A stretch of DNA of 34,525 bases from Lachnospiraceae bacterium (GCA_022796475.1 JAAWIS010000034.1:1-34525), one strand, 5' to 3'. Numbered from the stretch's first letter, positions 14,199 through 22,683 are shown. Made by a program: numbers and translations. Notes: generated by a model not told the origin, from the letters alone.

Positions 14199-14765
14199 TT
14201 GAAACAAAAAATATATATCAAACTGTTTTTATCTGTTTTTCAGTTAAGCGCCTGTACATTTGGCGGTGGATTTGTAATTATACCCTTAATGCAGAAGAAA
14301 TTTGTTGATGAGCTGCACTGGATTGAAGAACAGGAAATGATGGATTTAACAGCAATTGCACAATCCTCACCTGGCGCAATTGCAGTCAATGCGTCTATTC
14401 TTGTAGGGTATCATGTGGCAGGGGTGGTTGGGGCTTTGATAACAGTATTGGGAACGGTGCTGCCGCCGCTTATCATTATCTCTGTCATTTCCTTTTTCTA
14501 TACTGCATTTCGTGATAATGTGATTGTCAGCATGGCTATGACAGGTATGCTTGCAGGAGTAGCCGCTGTAATCTGTGATGTAGTAATTACAATGGGAAAA
14601 AGCATTTTCGAGAAAAAACGGGTTCTGCCCATTGTTGTTTTGTTTATTTCTTTTATCGCTGTCCGTTTCATGAAAATCAACATTATACTGATTATTTTAA
14701 TCTGTGCTATAATTGGTGCATCTGATACTTTGTATCATGGCAGGAAAGGGAGGCAGGCATCATGA
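14199..14765 (+). CDS. CHR-family (chromate-type) transporter, first half protein
   Basis: A 188-aa polytopic membrane protein of the short-chain CHR family, which works as a pair. The family motif appears as CTFGGGFVIIPLMQ near residue 22 and SSPGAIAVNASILVGYHVAG near 62; four to six hydrophobic segments are visible. The start codon is TTG at 14199, chosen because GAGGAGGG lies seven bases upstream; an in-frame GTG at 14166 lies upstream of the predicted transcription start. It overlaps the second half by 4 nt (ATGA). CHR proteins export chromate in some bacteria, but the natural substrate in gut anaerobes is not established. Confidence 0.9.
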   Translation: MKQKIYIKLFLSVFQLSACTFGGGFVIIPLMQKKFVDELHWIEEQEMMDLTAIAQSSPGAIAVNASILVGYHVAGVVGALITVLGTVLPPLIIISVISFFYTAFRDNVIVSMAMTGMLAGVAAVICDVVITMGKSIFEKKRVLPIVVLFISFIAVRFMKINIILIILICAIIGASDTLYHGRKGRQAS

Positions 14766-15325
14766 TTTATCTTGAACTGCTATGGAGCTTTTTTCAAATT
14801 GGATTGTTTAGTATAGGTGGTGGCTATGCTGCCATGCCGCTGATTCAAAGTCAAGTGGTTGATATCCACCCGTGGCTGACGATGACGCAATTTGCAGATA
14901 TTATGACGATTGCTGAAATGACACCGGGACCGATTGCCATCAATTCAGCAACCTTTGTAGGAATTCAGGTTGCAGGAATTCCGGGAGCGATTATAGCTAC
15001 TATAGGCTGTACCATCCCATCCTGCGTGATTGTAATGACACTTGCCTATATTTATTACCGTTTTCGTGGATTAAAGATGGTGCAGGGGGTGCTTGCAGGT
15101 CTTCGCCCTGCTGTTGTAGCCATGATTGCGTCTGCTGGTATTACCTTAGTTATCATGGCTTTTTACGGAGAAAGAATTCTGCCTGTTGATTTAAGCGGAA
15201 TCAACATAATTTCTGTAATTATTTTTGCGGTTGGTTTTTTGGTTTTGAGGATATGGAAGGTAAATCCTATTTATGTGCTGATGGGGACAGGCGTAGCCGG
15301 AGTATTGCTGTATTCTGTTGTTTGA
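14762..15325 (+). CDS. CHR-family (chromate-type) transporter, second half protein
   Basis: A 187-aa partner of the preceding gene with the same signature: FSIGGGYAAMPLIQ near residue 18 and MTPGPIAINSATFVGIQVAG near 58. Six hydrophobic segments fit the expected half-transporter with opposite orientation to its partner. The ATGA overlap with the first half implies coupled, equimolar translation. The downstream 174-aa gene follows by 16 nt with its own GGAGG, so it is probably in the same operon. Confidence 0.92.
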   Translation: MIYLELLWSFFQIGLFSIGGGYAAMPLIQSQVVDIHPWLTMTQFADIMTIAEMTPGPIAINSATFVGIQVAGIPGAIIATIGCTIPSCVIVMTLAYIYYRFRGLKMVQGVLAGLRPAVVAMIASAGITLVIMAFYGERILPVDLSGINIISVIIFAVGFLVLRIWKVNPIYVLMGTGVAGVLLYSVV

Positions 15326-15341
15326 TACAAGGAGGTATAAC

Positions 15342-15866
15342 ATGAAGTATATAATGAAAGCAGGAACTTTATACTTTAATGATATAGTGTCAGCACGAAT
15401 AAAAGGTGTTTTTACAGGTTCGAAAAAAAGGATATATTCCCCCAATGGTTCCGTGCTTATGTATACAGATATAGCAAACTTAGAGGTTCCGCCAAATGAA
15501 ATAAGGAATGTCCGTTACCGTCAGTATACCTTGTTTCACAGTAACGGCAATAAATGTGCAGTTGCAAATCCGGATTATGCAGAGGGGAATGCTCCCACTG
15601 CATCTGGCTGGCTTTTATGCCGTATGCCGAGAGTAGACCATGCAAAGGTTGTATTTGATAAAAATGAATACTTGCTGCTAATGCAGAACAACCAAAATTA
15701 TATATTATCTGATAAGTTTGACAAAACAGTTATTCAAATTTTTCACCGGGGATTAGCTGGCGGCTGGAACATAGAAGTTATGGACGATTTTCTTCCGGAA
15801 ATGATATGCGGCATTTTCGTGTTCTGCAAGTATATTGAGCAGGAAAATGAATTTTTAGTAGTATAA
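15342..15866 (+). CDS. uncharacterised protein, possibly tubby/LURP-one-like fold
   Basis: A 174-aa soluble protein without signal peptide or membrane segment. It alternates short strands (YRQYTLFHSNGNKCAVANP, HAKVVFDKNEYLLLMQNN, TVIQIFHRGLAGGWNIEV) and ends in a hydrophobic helix-like stretch (PEMICGIFVFCKYIEQENEF), an outline that recalls the tubby-C/LURP-one beta-barrel with a central helix; this is a guess from pattern only. The ATG at 15342 has GGAGG six bases upstream. It is the last gene after the CHR pair, and a strong hairpin at 15949 closes the unit. Confidence 0.7.
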   Translation: MKYIMKAGTLYFNDIVSARIKGVFTGSKKRIYSPNGSVLMYTDIANLEVPPNEIRNVRYRQYTLFHSNGNKCAVANPDYAEGNAPTASGWLLCRMPRVDHAKVVFDKNEYLLLMQNNQNYILSDKFDKTVIQIFHRGLAGGWNIEVMDDFLPEMICGIFVFCKYIEQENEFLVV

Positions 15867-15948
15867 AAGGAATGATATGGATGCATCTGTATATTTGTAG
15901 AAAATTGATTCGGAATAGAGGGCATTAATTGGTTCAGACTGTAGAATA

Positions 15949-15996
15949 AAAATAAAGACGTTTCAAAGAGTATTTTCCTTGAAAAGTCTTTATTTT
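15949..15996. terminator. bidirectional intrinsic terminator
   Basis: AAAATAAAGAC (15949-15959) pairs with GTCTTTATTTT (15986-15996), and TTTCAA (15961-15966) with TTGAAA (15979-15984), with one G-A mismatch between. The arms supply T-runs on both strands. It can stop the CHR operon from the left and the tRNA-Thr transcript from the right. Confidence 0.8.
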
Positions 15997-16012
15997 CAAC
16001 CGTTTCAACAAA

Positions 16013-16085
16013 AGCTGCTGACGGGAATCGGACCCGTGACCTCCGCACTACCAATGCGACGCTCTACCGACTGAGCCACAGCAGC
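16013..16085 (-). tRNA. tRNA-Thr (anticodon GGT)
   Basis: The minus strand gives acceptor stem GCTGCTG/CAGCAGC, D-stem GCTC/GAGC, anticodon stem CGCA/TGCG enclosing TTGGTAG, and T-arm GGGTCCGATTCCC. The anticodon GGT reads threonine ACC and ACU. The discriminator is T and CCA is not encoded. It is transcribed alone, from the promoter at 16138-16166 to the terminator at 15949-15996. Confidence 0.95.
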
Positions 16086-16137
16086 ATCATGATAAAACAT
16101 CATAAAGCTTGTTTTGTTTGCTTCGTAAGCCTTAGAT

Positions 16138-16166
16138 ATAATATCATGATAATACTGTTTTGTCAA
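16138..16166 (-). promoter_or_regulatory. sigma-A type promoter of tRNA-Thr
   Basis: On the minus strand TTGACA (plus 16161-16166) and TATTAT (plus 16138-16143) are separated by exactly 17 nt. The start would be near 16131, about 45 nt before the mature tRNA. The same leader length is seen for the tRNA-Val promoter. Just upstream, CAATAAAAATTTTAAAAATTTTATTG (16164-16189, over 20 nt so described by its ends: CAATAAAA and TTTTATTG) is an AT-only near-palindrome overlapping the stop of the next gene. Confidence 0.8.
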
Positions 16167-16183
16167 TAAAAATTTTAAAAATT

Positions 16184-16423
16184 TTATTGGGTTTCCATTT
16201 CGATTAAATATTCATCGTATTGGAGTTCCAGCTCTTCAAAATCATCATAATCCAGCTTTTTTAACTTGGCATATTTCATAAATGCCTTTTTATCTCCATA
16301 GTCAATGTCATCCCCAAGCTCCAGGTGCTCCTGACTGCCGGAGTCTGGATTCAGGCGGTGCTTAGAGGAAGCCGGTTCTGTCAGCTCTCTCCATTTTTTG
16401 TATGTTTCAAATAAATTTTCCAT
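16184..16423 (-). CDS. small acidic hypothetical protein
   Basis: A 79-aa soluble protein rich in Asp, Glu, Lys and Tyr, with no cysteine, signal peptide or membrane segment. The sequence ENLFETYKKWRELTE at the start and KLDYDDFEELELQYDEYL near the end suggest two helices joined by a polar loop. The ATG at 16423 follows AGGCAGGA by a few bases; a GTG 21 nt upstream lacks a ribosome site. It is downstream of the VWA gene on the same strand (65 nt) and may be co-transcribed. I do not recognise the family. Confidence 0.65.
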   Translation of the reverse strand: MENLFETYKKWRELTEPASSKHRLNPDSGSQEHLELGDDIDYGDKKAFMKYAKLKKLDYDDFEELELQYDEYLIEMETQ

Positions 16424-16488
16424 ATGTTCCTGCCTTTCAAACACGATTGCATATATCTTTCATTTTCATGTGGGATTTCGCAAAAATC

Positions 16489-18597
16489 TTAAAATGGATT
16501 CGACATTATCTCTAAATCGTAAATCTGCCGGGCTTCGCCTAAGGTTAAATCACCAGCATATTTAGAAAATTTCCATTTTCCGTCGGCACCTTTCTTCAAG
16601 ATATATTCCGGAATTTGGTTTACCATGGCCCAAACCCGTATCTGGGCATTTGGGCTTAAATAGGTATACCCATACCTCTGTTCCAGCATGGTTATAATAT
16701 CCCGGGCCATAGTTCGGGAGCTGGTTTGCAATTCTCCGTACACCTCATCGTAGATTACGTCGTAGCGTTCATTTGCTTTTATGCGGATGGTATTTTCGTC
16801 TTCTACAACGATGTCAGTAACAAAGTAGTCCATCAGAGTTTCGGCTGTAACATTGGAAAAACCGCCGCTTACCTGTTTTTGCATCTGCCATTGAATGGAC
16901 CACTTGTCATCAGGAGCCACGGTATCGTCTACGTATTCCCGCAAATGATTGTAGTAATGATTGTTCATATCAGTGATATAGCTTCTTAAATAGCTTCCCA
17001 ACAGGGAATCAAACAGATCTTTTCCGGCATTGGCAGTTCCCATCGTTTCTCCGCCAAAATTTTGATTTTGCACGTAGATGGAAAATTCCTTGTCTTGCGT
17101 AATTCCATGGGTGCCGTCTTCCGTATATTCCAGCACATAATATTCCTTTAACTGGCGGTATATCTGGTTATAAAAGTCGCTCATATCCGAACTGAATTGA
17201 GAAAGGTTTTTGAAACTTCCTCCGGAGGCCTGGGCGATCTGCATAAGGGAAGCATCCTCTGATGAATTGGAGCTGTCGCCGATTCGGACAATAAAAACAG
17301 GGATATGATATCTGGATACCACATCAAGTACGTCCTGGGCAGAATTATAGCTGCCCACATCCATGCCGTCCGTAAAAGCAATGACACATTTGGCGCCTTC
17401 CTGGCCTGCCACATCCTGGACACCGTAGATAATCGCATCATACAGCTTCGTCTGACCGGTGGGAATGTAATTGTTGATCGTTTGGTTCAGCAATCCGACA
17501 TCAGCAGTAAAAAATCCGCTTTTGTCAATGATGCTGTTAAAGGGTGTCAGCTTTACCCGATCGCCTGCCGGAAACTGCACAGTGTTAATGAAATTGGTCA
17601 TAATCGATTTGGCGGAAGACATATTTCCGCCTTCCATGCTGCCGCTGGTATCGGCCAAAAGGTTTATATTCAGCCGTTCATTTTCATTCATCAGAACCGC
17701 TTTTTCAATGGTGCGGGCTAAAAAGTCACCAGTTCCCGCCTGGCGCTGAGATAAATAAAACATATTAGGCATTAATTCCTTGACAGAATTTCCGGCGTCA
17801 TCTTTCACATCCACATAAAGCCGGACAGTAGGATATTCCGTAAAGTCATACTGCATAATGGATACCTGATAACCGGTCTTTTTTACAGCGGCAGACTCTG
17901 CAAACTGTTTCCATTCCTGAGCCAAAGGTTCCAATTGGGAGTACTGGCCTTTGGAAATAAGCTCTTCCATATCAGAGGCATAACCGGCTAAGGTTGCTTT
18001 TTGCTGATCCGATGCATAGCCGGGATCCTGATTTTTCAGCTCTTCCAAAAGAGCAGCAGCGTCTGCATTTGCCTTAGTGGTCATGGTTTCTTTTAATTCT
18101 TTTATTTCCTGGACATATCGGATCTGGCTTTCGTAGTCTTCCGGATCCAGGGAATTCCCTCTGCTCCAGTAGTCGTCTAACGTTTCTTCTTCCTCTTCCG
18201 TCATAGGAAAGCGTTTAAAGTCCTTTTTTTCCTTGGATACCCATTGGGATAAGTCTTCAGAACCTTCCGTTACCTCTGCAAGCAGGACCTGTAGCTGGTG
18301 AATTCGGGTAATACGTTTATAATAAAAGGCGCCTCCCACAGCGCCTGCCAAAATGAAAAGAGATAAAAGCACAAGTCCGCCGATGAGAAGTTTGTTTTTT
18401 CCTTTTTTTGGTGGAGGAAAGTCGTTTTCCTGCTCTGGAACAAATGAAGAGGTGTCATAAGATGGATCCGGTATGGCTTCCTGCATTTGGGCAGGCTGCT
18501 GGGGGCTGATGTCAGGATTTGACCTAAGCCGTGTCCCGCATTTGGAACAAAAGTTCAGATTTTCTGGTAAGTCTGCATTACAATTTGGGCACTTCAT
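16489..18597 (-). CDS. zinc-ribbon, membrane-anchored von Willebrand factor A protein
   Basis: A 702-aa protein. A zinc ribbon (Cys3, Cys6, Cys17, Cys20: CPNCNADL...FCSKCG) starts it, then a proline-rich linker, one transmembrane helix (about 68-93), a Glu/Lys-rich helical region (100-240), a beta-rich region and a VWA domain with an intact metal site (DTSGS at 316-320, TGQTK near 380, FTDGMD near 408). The C-terminal 170 residues resemble an NTF2-like/TcaA-type domain. The zinc ribbon is cytoplasmic and the VWA domain outside, so it probably binds an extracellular ligand or wall polymer. The ATG at 18597 gives the typical MKCPNCNADLPE start; the frame is open upstream into the repeat element, and the ribosome site (AGGCAG) is weak, so the start is moderately certain. 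Confidence 0.85.
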   Translation of the reverse strand: MKCPNCNADLPENLNFCSKCGTRLRSNPDISPQQPAQMQEAIPDPSYDTSSFVPEQENDFPPPKKGKNKLLIGGLVLLSLFILAGAVGGAFYYKRITRIHQLQVLLAEVTEGSEDLSQWVSKEKKDFKRFPMTEEEEETLDDYWSRGNSLDPEDYESQIRYVQEIKELKETMTTKANADAAALLEELKNQDPGYASDQQKATLAGYASDMEELISKGQYSQLEPLAQEWKQFAESAAVKKTGYQVSIMQYDFTEYPTVRLYVDVKDDAGNSVKELMPNMFYLSQRQAGTGDFLARTIEKAVLMNENERLNINLLADTSGSMEGGNMSSAKSIMTNFINTVQFPAGDRVKLTPFNSIIDKSGFFTADVGLLNQTINNYIPTGQTKLYDAIIYGVQDVAGQEGAKCVIAFTDGMDVGSYNSAQDVLDVVSRYHIPVFIVRIGDSSNSSEDASLMQIAQASGGSFKNLSQFSSDMSDFYNQIYRQLKEYYVLEYTEDGTHGITQDKEFSIYVQNQNFGGETMGTANAGKDLFDSLLGSYLRSYITDMNNHYYNHLREYVDDTVAPDDKWSIQWQMQKQVSGGFSNVTAETLMDYFVTDIVVEDENTIRIKANERYDVIYDEVYGELQTSSRTMARDIITMLEQRYGYTYLSPNAQIRVWAMVNQIPEYILKKGADGKWKFSKYAGDLTLGEARQIYDLEIMSNPF

Positions 18598-18682
18598 ACG
18601 TGTTCTGCCTGAATATTTTTTAGATTCAGGTTTTCCTTTCTGTTTTTTGTTAGAGTGTTCTGTCACTTGGTTTGCTGAACGT

Positions 18683-18705
18683 ATCCCCTTGTCCGCTGAG
18701 GGGAT
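18683..18705. repeat. short hairpin beside the repeat element
   Basis: ATCCCCT (18683-18689) and AGGGGAT (18699-18705) form a perfect 7-bp stem with a 9-nt loop. It lies 9 bp from the left end of the larger element at 18714 and upstream of the VWA gene. It may belong to the same repeat. Confidence 0.5.
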
Positions 18706-18713
18706 GGAAACCT

Positions 18714-18921
18714 TATGACATAATGTTGGGGTCAAAAGGTGTTTTGACCCCTCTGATACCGGATTGCTCCGTACTTTGTACTCCCGCAATCCTCAAAAAC
18801 ATGAAAAATCCGCCCTGATCGGGCTGCTTTTTCATGTTTTTGGCGGGTTCCAAGTTCAAAAATCCTCTTGCAGGCAGGCTTGCATCGGATTTTAGGCCTT
18901 TTGACCCTGGTATCATGACAT
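18714..18921. repeat. 208-bp hairpin-rich element with terminal inverted repeats (MITE-like)
   Basis: The two ends match inverted at about 20 of 25 positions: the left end reads ATGACATAATGTTG then GGGTCAAAAGG, the right end (minus strand) ATGTCATGATACCA then GGGTCAAAAGG. Inside are a perfect 10-bp hairpin GGGGTCAAAA/TTTTGACCCC (18728-18737 / 18742-18751), a perfect 14-bp stem AAAAACATGAAAAA/TTTTTCATGTTTTT (18795-18808 / 18828-18841) around a GCCC/GGGC stem, and AAAATCC/GGATTTT near 18860-18892. No transposase is encoded. A 67-codon open frame on the minus strand is probably not a gene. It separates the VWA and cutC promoters. Confidence 0.65.
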
Positions 18922-18961
18922 TTTCTTTAGTTTACCATATTCATCCATAGTCTGCAACTTT

Positions 18962-18990
18962 TTGACATCTGGTTTGCTGAGGCCTAAAAT
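18962..18990 (+). promoter_or_regulatory. cutC promoter P1
   Basis: TTGACA (18962-18967) and TAAAAT (18985-18990) are separated by 17 nt, a near-consensus sigma-A promoter. It would start near 18997, about 93 nt before the cutC ATG. Confidence 0.6.
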
Positions 18991-18995
18991 GATGC

Positions 18996-19024
18996 TTGAA
19001 CCTGTATGCTATCTTTAGTATAAT
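18996..19024 (+). promoter_or_regulatory. cutC promoter P2
   Basis: TTGAAC (18996-19001) and a perfect TATAAT (19019-19024) are separated by 17 nt. The start would be near 19031, about 59 nt before the ATG. Together with P1 this gives tandem promoters just right of the repeat element. Confidence 0.65.
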
Positions 19025-19089
19025 GGCAGAGAATTTGAATCATAAAATGGAAATGTGTCAGAACACTAGATCGGAAATGGAGGGGAATT

Positions 19090-19851
19090 ATGAGCCGCTA
19101 TATTTTGGAAGCATGTGTGGACTCTGTGGAATCAGCCATTTTGGCAGTAAAGGGAGGGGCTAACCGTCTGGAGCTTTGTTCAAACTTGATAATCGGAGGA
19201 ACCACCCCGGGTGTCAGCCAGTTTCAGCAAATCAGGAACATTTGCTCCATCCCCATCCATGTGCTGGTCCGGCCAAGGTTTGGAGATTTTTTGTATACAG
19301 ACTATGAATTCCAGATGATAGCAGAGGATGCGTCCATGTTTAGCCGTCTGGGGGCAGATGGGATTGTAGCTGGATGCTTAAAGCCGGAGGGGGAACTGGA
19401 TGTGGAGCGGATGAAGATACTGCGTGAAAAGGCAGGACACTGTCATTTGACTTTGCACCGTGGGTTTGATATGTGCAGAGATCCTTACCGTACCCTGGAG
19501 GAGGCGGCAGCAGTGGGGATTAATACGATTCTGACTTCCGGACAGGAAAATACCTGTCTAAATGGGAAGGAGCTTTTAAAAGAACTGGTGAGGCAGGCAG
19601 ATCAGCGGGTAGATATTCTGGCAGGAGGCGGAGTAAATGGAGAGGTAATCTCTTGCCTTTTTAAAGAAACGGGAGTCAGGAGTTTTCATATGTCGGGGAA
19701 AATAGAGCTTGCAAGTAAAATGGAATACCGGAATAAGAAGGTAAATATGGGAATTCCGGGAATCAGCGAATATACCATTTTTCGGACAGAGGAAGGGCAG
19801 ATCCGCCGTGCGGCTCATATATTAGAGGCTCTCTGTGCTGAGGAAACGTGA
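19090..19851 (+). CDS. cutC: CutC family protein
   Basis: A 253-aa TIM-barrel protein of the CutC family, historically linked to copper homeostasis, although that role is doubtful in several bacteria. Family marks are EACVDSVESAILAVKGGANRLELC-type residues at 7-30 (LEACVDSVES, GGANRLELCSNL), GGTTPG at 36-41, IHVLVRPRFGDFLYTDYE near 56, LHRGFDM near 126 and ILAGGGVN near 178. No membrane segment or signal peptide. The ATG at 19090 has GGAGGGG upstream. The gene probably begins a transcript that may run on into the transglutaminase-like gene, which starts 157 nt later. Confidence 0.93.
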   Translation: MSRYILEACVDSVESAILAVKGGANRLELCSNLIIGGTTPGVSQFQQIRNICSIPIHVLVRPRFGDFLYTDYEFQMIAEDASMFSRLGADGIVAGCLKPEGELDVERMKILREKAGHCHLTLHRGFDMCRDPYRTLEEAAAVGINTILTSGQENTCLNGKELLKELVRQADQRVDILAGGGVNGEVISCLFKETGVRSFHMSGKIELASKMEYRNKKVNMGIPGISEYTIFRTEEGQIRRAAHILEALCAEET

Positions 19852-20008
19852 TGTTCTTCCAAGGCAAAACAGCCGCTGCTAACAGCCGGCATAATACGAA
19901 TAAAAATGTATCATCCTCACATTGAACCAGACAACCCAAAGTTTTGCACCACGGATTGGGATTTGTTGGAGCGTGTTAACAGAAAATAAAAAGGAGAAGG
20001 AAAATTCT

Positions 20009-22627
20009 ATGATTTCAGAATATTTAAAACGGTATGCAGAGGAACGGTTTCGGCAGCGTCTGCCCTTTTTGGAAGCTGTCCGGGAAGAAATCCTTCAGGG
20101 ATTAAAAGGATGTGGGGAAAAAGAGCAGGTTCTGATGAAATTTTTATACGGCACAATGCCTGTCCGCGATGCAGGGGAATACCCTTTTTCCGTATTTTTA
20201 AGCTATGTCACCCATTCTCTGATGGTATATCAGACTATGGAATGGTGCAGAGATCTGCCGGAAGATTTGTTTTTGCACTATGTTTTATATTACCGGGTTA
20301 ATACAGAAGCCATCGAAGACTGCAGAAGGTTTTTCTATGATCAGCTATATGGGCGGATTCAGGGACTTTCTGCCCGGGAGGCTGTACTGGAAATTAATTA
20401 CTGGGCCAGGGAAATCGGTACTTATGAAACGACAGATGATCGAACTATGTCGCCCCTTACTTTTTACCGCTGTGGAAAAGGAAGGTGCGGGGAAGAGTCT
20501 ACATTTGCAGTAACGGCCTTTCGCAGTGTGGGGATTCCGGCACGTCAGGTCTATGTGCCCTGGTGGGCTCACTGTGATGATAATCATGCCTGGGTGGAAG
20601 TGTATGTAAATAGAAACTGGTACTTTTTGGGAGCATGCGAGCCAGAGGAAGCTCTGAACAAAGGCTGGTTTGCCAATGCTGCAGCCAGGGCTGTGATGGT
20701 TCATTCCCCCAGGTTTTCTGACTATCCTAAAAAAGACGGAGAAGGATTCCTAAAAGAAGAGGATATGCTGGTGTATGATAACCGTACCTCTGACTACGGT
20801 GAAACGAAAGAATATGAAATTCAAGTAGTAGATGAAAACCACCTTCCCATAAAGCAGGCTTGTCTTCAGATTGAACTTTTAAATATGGCAGAATATAACC
20901 GGATAGCCACTGTTTATTCGGATCAGGAGGGAAAGGCAAAGGTTGTTTTAGGCCTTGGAGATATCCGCATTCAAGGCAAAAAAGATGGATGCTATGGCGC
21001 TGCATTCGGTTCTGTGGGCCGAGAAGACGGCGTCTGCCTGAAATTAACGAAGCTCCCTGTCTGGGGCGCGTTGAACAGATGGATCGATGTAGATTTTGAA
21101 GCTCCAGCTGACGGGCCGGTTAACAAAGCAGTCCTTACCAAGCAGCAGAAGGAGAAAAACAGGCTTCGGCTGAAAGCGTGCGGCAGGCTGAACGATAAGC
21201 GGATCCGGGAATATTATAAGGAAGCGATAGCCAGGCAGTATCCCGATCAGGAAGAGATCCTGCAAAAGGCTGCCGGGAATTTCCATGAAATAATAAAGTT
21301 TTTAACGAAAGATGAAAATCCGGATCGAAAGCGCCTTCTTTCCTGCTTAGCAGACAAAGATTATAAGGATGTGAAAGCAGAGGTTCTGGAACAGCATTTA
21401 GCGATGTCTTCTCCTTTTCGGAAACAATGGGAGTCAAAGGGGGAACTTGAGCGTTATGTGCAGGATATCCTGAATCCCAGAATCTATTTGGAAGAACTTC
21501 AGGACTATAAAACGTTTATATGGAACTTTTTTGATTTTGGCAGGGAACAGGGACAGCGGTTAAAAGAAATATACTGCGAAAATCCAAAAGCCATTTGGGA
21601 CCATATCAAAAGACGAACGCAGTTTGATCCGAAGCTGGACTATCAGTCTGTCTGTTCAACGCCAAAATGCTGCCTGAAAATGGCCTGGGGCAGTGTGCTG
21701 AGCCAAAAGATTTTATTTGTGGCTGTCTGCCGCACTCTGGGAATTCCGGCCAGAATCAATCCAGTAAATAAAGAAGCAGAATTTTACAGAAAGGGCAGTT
21801 TCCACCCGGTAAGCCAAAGTGAAAAGGAGCTTGTGAAAGCGTCACAGGAGATGGAATTTGGACAAGCAGTTCTTTTGTCAGAAGAGGGAATTCGCTGGAA
21901 TTATTATCAGACATGGACCATAGGGCGGCTTTTGGGACAGGAAGTGGAAACCCTTAATTATTCCGGAATAAAATTTCAAGACGGACGGCTGACATTAACC
22001 CTGGAGCCTGGATATTACCGCATCATTACCGCAAACCGTCTTCCAAACGGAAACCAGCAGGCGTCAGAATATTGGTTTTGCCTGGAAAAAGGACAGGTGA
22101 AAGAAATTCCCATGAGGCTGCGGGAAGGAAAGCCAGAGGATATGCTGACTGCAAATAAGCTGGAGGATTTTGAGGTAATATACGGAAACAGAAGGGTTTC
22201 GGCTGCTTCTTTAACCGAAGGAAAACCTGCTGTTTTTGCGTTTTTATCAGAGGGCCAGGAACCTACAGAGCACGTATTAAATGAAATACTGGAGCAGGCA
22301 GATGCATTCCGGCAGATCCCTGCCCGGATTTTCTTTGTTCTTCAGGAGCCGGAGGCATTGGAAAATAAAACCATCCGGAAGGTTTTGAGAACAATTTCCA
22401 AAATCCAGGTTCTCTATGGAAAATTTGACGAAATTGTGGAAACCGTAGCAAGGCGTATGTATGTGGATCCGGACAGGCTGCCCCTTTTGCTGCTTACAAA
22501 TCCGGGGCTGAATGGAATTTATGGGTGCAGCGGTTATCATGTGGGAAGCGTAGGGCTGATGATGAAGCTTTTGGAAATCAGCAGGAACCAGAAAGAAGAC
22601 AAAAAACATAAAAAAGAATACAAATAG
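20009..22627 (+). CDS. large intracellular transglutaminase-like multidomain protein
   Basis: An 872-aa protein without signal peptide. Residues about 120-230 form a transglutaminase core: Cys160 in GRCGEESTFAVTAFRSVGIPARQ, His193 in DNHAWVEVYV, and Glu211 in ACEPEE where Asp is usual. A beta-sandwich resembling carboxypeptidase-regulatory domains follows (KEYEIQVVDENHLPIKQA onward). Around 550-590, AWGSVLSQKILFVAVCRTLGIPARI repeats the transglutaminase helix and GIPAR signature but lacks the cysteine. Another beta unit (LTLTLEPGYYRIITANRLP) and a C-terminal thioredoxin-like fold without CxxC (RLPLLLLTNPGLNGIYGCSG) end it. The ATG at 20009 has AGGAGAAGG eight bases upstream. Placed beside sugar-use genes, its substrate is unknown; peptide or glycopeptide hydrolysis is possible. 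Confidence 0.8.
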   Translation: MISEYLKRYAEERFRQRLPFLEAVREEILQGLKGCGEKEQVLMKFLYGTMPVRDAGEYPFSVFLSYVTHSLMVYQTMEWCRDLPEDLFLHYVLYYRVNTEAIEDCRRFFYDQLYGRIQGLSAREAVLEINYWAREIGTYETTDDRTMSPLTFYRCGKGRCGEESTFAVTAFRSVGIPARQVYVPWWAHCDDNHAWVEVYVNRNWYFLGACEPEEALNKGWFANAAARAVMVHSPRFSDYPKKDGEGFLKEEDMLVYDNRTSDYGETKEYEIQVVDENHLPIKQACLQIELLNMAEYNRIATVYSDQEGKAKVVLGLGDIRIQGKKDGCYGAAFGSVGREDGVCLKLTKLPVWGALNRWIDVDFEAPADGPVNKAVLTKQQKEKNRLRLKACGRLNDKRIREYYKEAIARQYPDQEEILQKAAGNFHEIIKFLTKDENPDRKRLLSCLADKDYKDVKAEVLEQHLAMSSPFRKQWESKGELERYVQDILNPRIYLEELQDYKTFIWNFFDFGREQGQRLKEIYCENPKAIWDHIKRRTQFDPKLDYQSVCSTPKCCLKMAWGSVLSQKILFVAVCRTLGIPARINPVNKEAEFYRKGSFHPVSQSEKELVKASQEMEFGQAVLLSEEGIRWNYYQTWTIGRLLGQEVETLNYSGIKFQDGRLTLTLEPGYYRIITANRLPNGNQQASEYWFCLEKGQVKEIPMRLREGKPEDMLTANKLEDFEVIYGNRRVSAASLTEGKPAVFAFLSEGQEPTEHVLNEILEQADAFRQIPARIFFVLQEPEALENKTIRKVLRTISKIQVLYGKFDEIVETVARRMYVDPDRLPLLLLTNPGLNGIYGCSGYHVGSVGLMMKLLEISRNQKEDKKHKKEYK

Positions 22628-22683
22628 ATGATGAATTGATTATCAAAAGCTGTATAATGGAACTATTCCATATGAAAGCGTGA

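Noticed and set aside
18713-18916. 67-codon open frame on the minus strand
   Set aside because: It lies exactly within the hairpin-rich repeat element, has no ribosome site, and its codons follow the inverted repeats; it is most likely a by-product of the element.
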